64,000 nucleotides of DNA from assembly GCA_947034895.1 (NCBI GenBank), contig OX344764.1, forward strand, positions 72,459,348 through 72,523,347, written 5' to 3'. Under the pieces are notes generated by a model. It did not search any database and had not been told where the DNA came from. It saw only the letters and a list, made by a program, of their open reading frames with translations. This DNA is from Rhytidiadelphus loreus. Its lineage: Eukaryota > Streptophyta > Bryopsida > Hypnales > Hylocomiaceae. This document shows positions 59,531 through 64,000 of this stretch, one piece after another. Numbering within the stretch: position 1 is the stretch's first letter; every line of letters starts with the position of its first letter. A program made the translations under genes and the position numbers.

Positions 59531-60326
59531 ATCCCTAAAGGACCGGACTGTATTTTTTGGCTGTATAAATTTTTTGGGCAGGTACCTACGAGCGGAGATT
59601 TTCATATTTGGGGCTGAAATTCTAATAGAACGTGGGGGCAAGGAAGATCTTTCATATGCACCAAATTTCATGACATTTGGAAATACGAGTCAAAAGTTAT
59701 AGCCTAATATGTTACTTTTTTCCCCAACCGGGCAGTTCGGACAGATAACAAAAAATCACTTTTTGCAGAAAAAAAAATTTGGAATTGATTTTCTAGAGTT
59801 TTATATACACAAAAAGCTTTGAATCATTCCATTTTGATCAATGAGTCAAATGTTATGAGGATTTTTTGTTTGCGGGCAGTTTTGGATTTCCTACTCTAAA
59901 ATAAACTTTGAAATCCTTTATCTTACCCAATTTTCAATATTTTTGGACAAAAATAAAATCATAGGATGTACTATTCCAATGATCTTAAATTTTTCAAGCA
60001 TGTGGCCAACTTGTCTAGGAAAACAAATCCAAAGAAGCACCACCTTTTAGGTCATTTTTTCATAAAAATGTGAGCTTGTGAAGTGCAGCTGCCCTGCTTC
60101 TCGCAGGGTCAAAAAAATGATTTTAGTTAATTTGAATGCTTATATCTTGCAATCTCTCCGGTGGAAATGTCTGAAATTTTTACCACATGTTTTTGATACT
60201 ATATAATACAAGATCATATGGTTAGATATGTCAAAAAAAGTTTTTTCTCAAAATTTTGGTACTTGTACTAGAAACAGCAGTTTTGGAGCGTTTTTGGTGA
60301 AAGTATAGTGACGGTCCTTTATGGGT
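59531..60326. mobile_element. MITE with ACCCWTAAAGGACC-type ends (unit B copy)
   Basis: Counterpart of 38015-38810, TA-flanked, with only scattered base differences. Confidence 0.75.
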
Positions 60327-60378
60327 TAATAGTCTCCAATTGGATACTTATCTTGGCCATTTTGGGGGGTAGTGCTAT

Positions 60379-60663
60379 CATTAGAGGGGATTTAGTTCCT
60401 TTGGAGGGCTGTGAATTCCCCTGGGCTGAAAACAGTCCGACAACAATTCACAGTTACTGCCTGATGTGGCAAGGTCACTATCACGTCACTTTTCTTTTTT
60501 AAATTAAAAAAAATTTAAAAAAATCAAACTTATTGTTTCATTTTTAAATTTTTCAAAAAAATTATTAAAAAAAATCTGGCAGCGGCCATTTCCAGACTGT
60601 TGGGGTAACAACTCCAAGAACAAGCCTGAAACAACCTTCCCGACCTCCAAATCTCCTCTAATG
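60379..60663. mobile_element. MITE, CATTAGAGGRGATTT family (unit B copy)
   Basis: Counterpart of 38863-39147 with few base changes. Confidence 0.7.
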
Positions 60664-61310
60664 TTTTAATCCAAAAATGAGAATCTGAAGCTCAAAATTG
60701 GGATATAAGGACTTCTACTAAAACTACACAAGTTCAAGAAGAAATTTTCTAAAAATAGTAAACTATATACCTTTCACATGTGCTCAAAGTGCACTACCTT
60801 TGTTCAAGTGTGGAAAACACAATTTCTTTTCTAAATGGATGATAATGGTTAGGAAAAAAGACTTATTTTACTTTGTTGTTGTGAATTTCTTTACTATTTT
60901 CTAAAATTCAAATTTCAAAGTATCTATTTGCTTTTCATTTCATTTTCTATCACTCTTTTTGTGTGCACAACTTTTAGAGATAAATTTTTCTAGCCTCGAA
61001 TTTTCACAGACATTCTATTTTGAATACTTTACAAATTATCCATATTTTCTTTCATTTAAAAAGAATTTATTCCAAAAGTCACAATACTCTAGTTTTCAAG
61101 TTGTTTTGAACCAAAAACAACAATCATGTGTTTCTTGCAATGATCCAATGGTGGTTTATACAAATGTCACTTCATAGACCATTGTCACCCCATATACTTA
61201 AAAGGTGAAAGATGTTGAGGATCCTTTTTCAAACCAATCAATACTCTTCATTATCACATTTGTATGCAAGTTTATCTAGCAAAGCAAGTCTCTCAATATC
61301 ACATTGTGAG

Positions 61311-61548
61311 GGTCGAGGTGAACTGACCCGCTCGCTTATCCCCTCCAAGTCAGTGCACGGGGTGTAAGTAAAAAACAAGACCCCCTATTTTGTGTCCAGA
61401 AAATGTATACTCTACATCTCTCCTAGCTCATTTGGAGTCTCTGGTTGCAAATATGAATTCAAAAATTGCAAATTTTATCATGCATGGGAAATAAAAAATT
61501 TCAGGGTTTTCCTTGGGGGACGATTGAGGGGGTCAGTTCACCCCGGCC
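61311..61548. mobile_element. Mutator-like MITE, CATTGTGAG duplication (unit B copy)
   Basis: Flanked by CATTGTGAG at 61302-61310 and 61549-61557. It is 12 bp shorter than the unit A copy because A duplicates 'tttggagtctca' once inside the element. Confidence 0.8.
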
Positions 61549-62930
61549 CATTGTGAGGGAACAGAGTGAGTTTGAACCTAGAGCCTCTCCTTATGGTAGT
61601 CCAGAGGGTAACATCAAAAAGTATGCCCACCCGGCTTCGCTGCAGCCTTGGTGGTTTGCCTTGAATTTTAGTTTGTCACTTGTCAACTTGCCAACCCCAG
61701 GCCATTTACAGCTAATAAGTTAGGGGCTTGTTATCCAATTTTTTTCCTGAAGTAAAGGTACCTTTACTTGTGTCAAAATAAATAAATAAATAAAGATGCA
61801 TGTACTGCATAGCACCTAAATGAGATCTTTGCTTGCAGGCTTCAAAGACCATGATTCTGATTGATTCAAAAATTGATTTGGATCACATAGTGCAATTCAT
61901 TGAAGCTGTGGATGGGGATGCACATGTATGGGATGGACTTCTGTAGGCCTACATCTGAAACCATTGCAACCTTGCTAAGCATCTTGAATCACTTTTGGGA
62001 GTCAATCATTGCTTTGAGGTTTGAGGTACTTCAAAAACCAACCCCTATAGATTCTTGTCTAAAATGTACAACCTTTGTGATTCATGAAATTCTAGGATCA
62101 CATTCTTTTGGATACGCCTATTATGGCAACAAACACCTTCTTTAAAGTATAAATTTTCATTTATATCATGTCCAAAAAATGCATTAAAAAAATTCTAGAA
62201 TTCTCTCTTTGACTTCCAACAGGATCCAACAAACAATAAAGTGATTTAAGAACAAGAACAATACTCACTTGCACATTTATTCAAACACATTCATTTACAA
62301 TGTACTTACCTTACACATAAGTGCAGTAGTAATGATCACTAGACTTGGGAAAAACACATATACTAGTTTTATTATCTAAGGAAATTAAAACTAGCACCTA
62401 CCAATGAACAGGGAGAGACAACAATTAGTGTATTATGAGCCGCTTTATTTTCTGAAATTGCCAACTGAAAATCAAAACTTCAAACAAATTACTAGTCAGT
62501 TAACTTTGAAATGCCTAAAGAGCTAAAATTTGGCTATGGGATGACTTTAGTAGCTTACTAGAAGTTGTACAATAACAAGATCACCCTACAATACAAAGAG
62601 GTCAAATAAACTTGCAACACACTAGGCATTTTGTTTACCAACTATTTTTCTTCAATTCCCAAATTGAATTGGTTTTTCAAGTATGGAGGGTGGTTATTTT
62701 CTCTATTTTTTACTCAAAAAATAATTTTTTTTCCACCAAGTTTTTGCTAATGTTTTCAAATTGCAAATAGGTTTTTTTTCCAATTCCACTAGCAAACTTT
62801 GAACTAGTTATAGGGTTTCCTGGACATTGGCCTAGTGTCCCAAAAGATGAACTTTCTCCAAGTGAACCATCTTCTTGGAATCCAATAGGGTTTCTCCTGT
62901 TGGTCTAGGTGTCTGTTGATCTTGCCTATA

Positions 62931-64000
62931 AGGTGAACCAGACCATTATCATTTGTTTTCCAATTTCATGAGTAGACCTACCCAATTTCGTCCAGAAAAC
63001 ATCTAAATCCATTCTTTTTATGACAAAATCAAAGCAGTCTATGACAAAATCAAATTTTTTATGACAACAAAGGATAATGTGTCACTCCTAGTAATGATGA
63101 ATACTTAGTACTTGACTTGGATAGTTATGAATTGATTAAGATACTTTTATAACTTTGGTTTATGTGCGGTTATGTAATTTCAAGGTAGATCACTTCAAAA
63201 ATTCACAAAAATTAAAATTTGAATTAAAATTTTATAATTTTACTTGAGTTTGATTTGTGAAACATGCGCACACCTTTGAAAAATATATACCCTTCTTCAA
63301 ATTAACCCCAAAGTGACATTCAATTTTGGGGGTTCCAAAACATAATTGCTTGGAAGCTTTATGGATCTAAATGTCTTCAAGTTATACAAATCTCAACCGT
63401 ACAATCTTGTAGTGTACATGCTGTAGATGACATGTACAAAATTTGAAGTTATTTGGCCACATAGATTGCAAGATCATAATGTTTTAGTGTTGAAAATGGA
63501 TGCTAAAATTTTTCCAAAAACATATTTGGAGGTGAAGTTTGATTTCTATACCTACTCAAATGAAAAAACTTTACACTACAAAAAGATTCAAAACTAGTAT
63601 ACAAACACATTGGTGGGAAAAAAAAATTCATTCAATTGAATCATTGTGTCTACAAAACGGATTTGAAATGTCAAAAATCAGCAAGAAATATTGCAAAAAA
63701 CACACCTAAAGCCGAACCTCCTTCTACTAGAATGCTTCTCGGTCACTCATTAATTCTTGGATTAACATGAAATTTTAGCCACAAAAACTAGACTAATATG
63801 CGCAACTTTTCCAAAAAGAATTATTGAAAATGGACTTTGTATGAAGAAGAAATAAGCCGCCAAAGTTCACTACACTCCAAAAATGGCAGGATTTTGAACT
63901 TCGAATTGCTCCCAAACATTCAAAACAATTTGGATTGACATGAAAACTTTACCACAATAATTATACTTCAATGAGAACAAAATCCAACAAATTTTATTGA
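62931..64000. mobile_element. Copy of the 41882 element, cut by window end
   Basis: Collinear with 41882-42953 of unit A at high identity. The right end lies beyond the window. Confidence 0.55.

Larger units (their letters stand above)
44325..64000. repeat. Tandem duplication unit B (truncated by window end)
   Basis: Direct repeat of unit A. The offset falls from about 25.0 kb (24.0 versus 49.0) to 23.95 kb (25.67 versus 49.62), 21601 bp at the kinase, and 21516 then 21504 bp further on. Each step is an insertion, deletion or repeat-copy change. The last bases of the window match 42914-42953 of unit A. Confidence 0.8.

Overview
The window is nuclear DNA of a land plant. It is AT-rich, its genes have introns with GT-AG borders, one gene encodes a plastid-targeted ribosomal protein, and the intergenic space is packed with short inverted-repeat (MITE-like) transposons. 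Gene styles suggest a bryophyte or other seedless plant, but I cannot fix the lineage from sequence alone. No bacterial-type operons, rRNA, tRNA or CRISPR arrays were seen.

Layout. 1-9.2 kb: no gene; several MITE-like elements. 9.23-13.43 kb (+): seven-exon gene for chloroplast ribosomal protein S1, intact and 404 aa. 15.47-19.17 kb (-): a PHO1/XPR1-type (SPX-EXS) phosphate-exporter homologue, readable over ten exons but with an in-frame stop, a frame problem and missing 5' and 3' ends, so I call it a pseudogene. From about 19.81 kb to the window end lies a head-to-tail duplication with a period near 24.5 kb: unit A about 19.81-44.32 kb, unit B about 44.32 kb onward, cut by the window end.

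Each unit carries one intronless 861-aa gene (31946-34531 and 53547-56132) that I read as a degenerate AIG1/GIMAP-like GTPase domain, a helical middle region, a TKL-type pseudokinase domain and a C-terminal polybasic CaaX box. This multidomain, probably prenylated double-pseudoenzyme is the most interesting system here. Both units also carry the same remnant of a group II PLP-dependent (tyrosine/DOPA-type) decarboxylase gene downstream of the kinase.

The two units are a mosaic. Their 5' halves (19.8-29 kb versus 44.3-52.4 kb) are strongly diverged and differ by many insertions. From the kinase through its 3' flank they are nearly identical, with no protein difference after residue 584. That fits gene conversion or a younger nested duplication. 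Comparing units gives precise empty/filled pairs for several MITE families, showing TA target duplications; other elements show 9-bp duplications typical of Mutator-like transposons.
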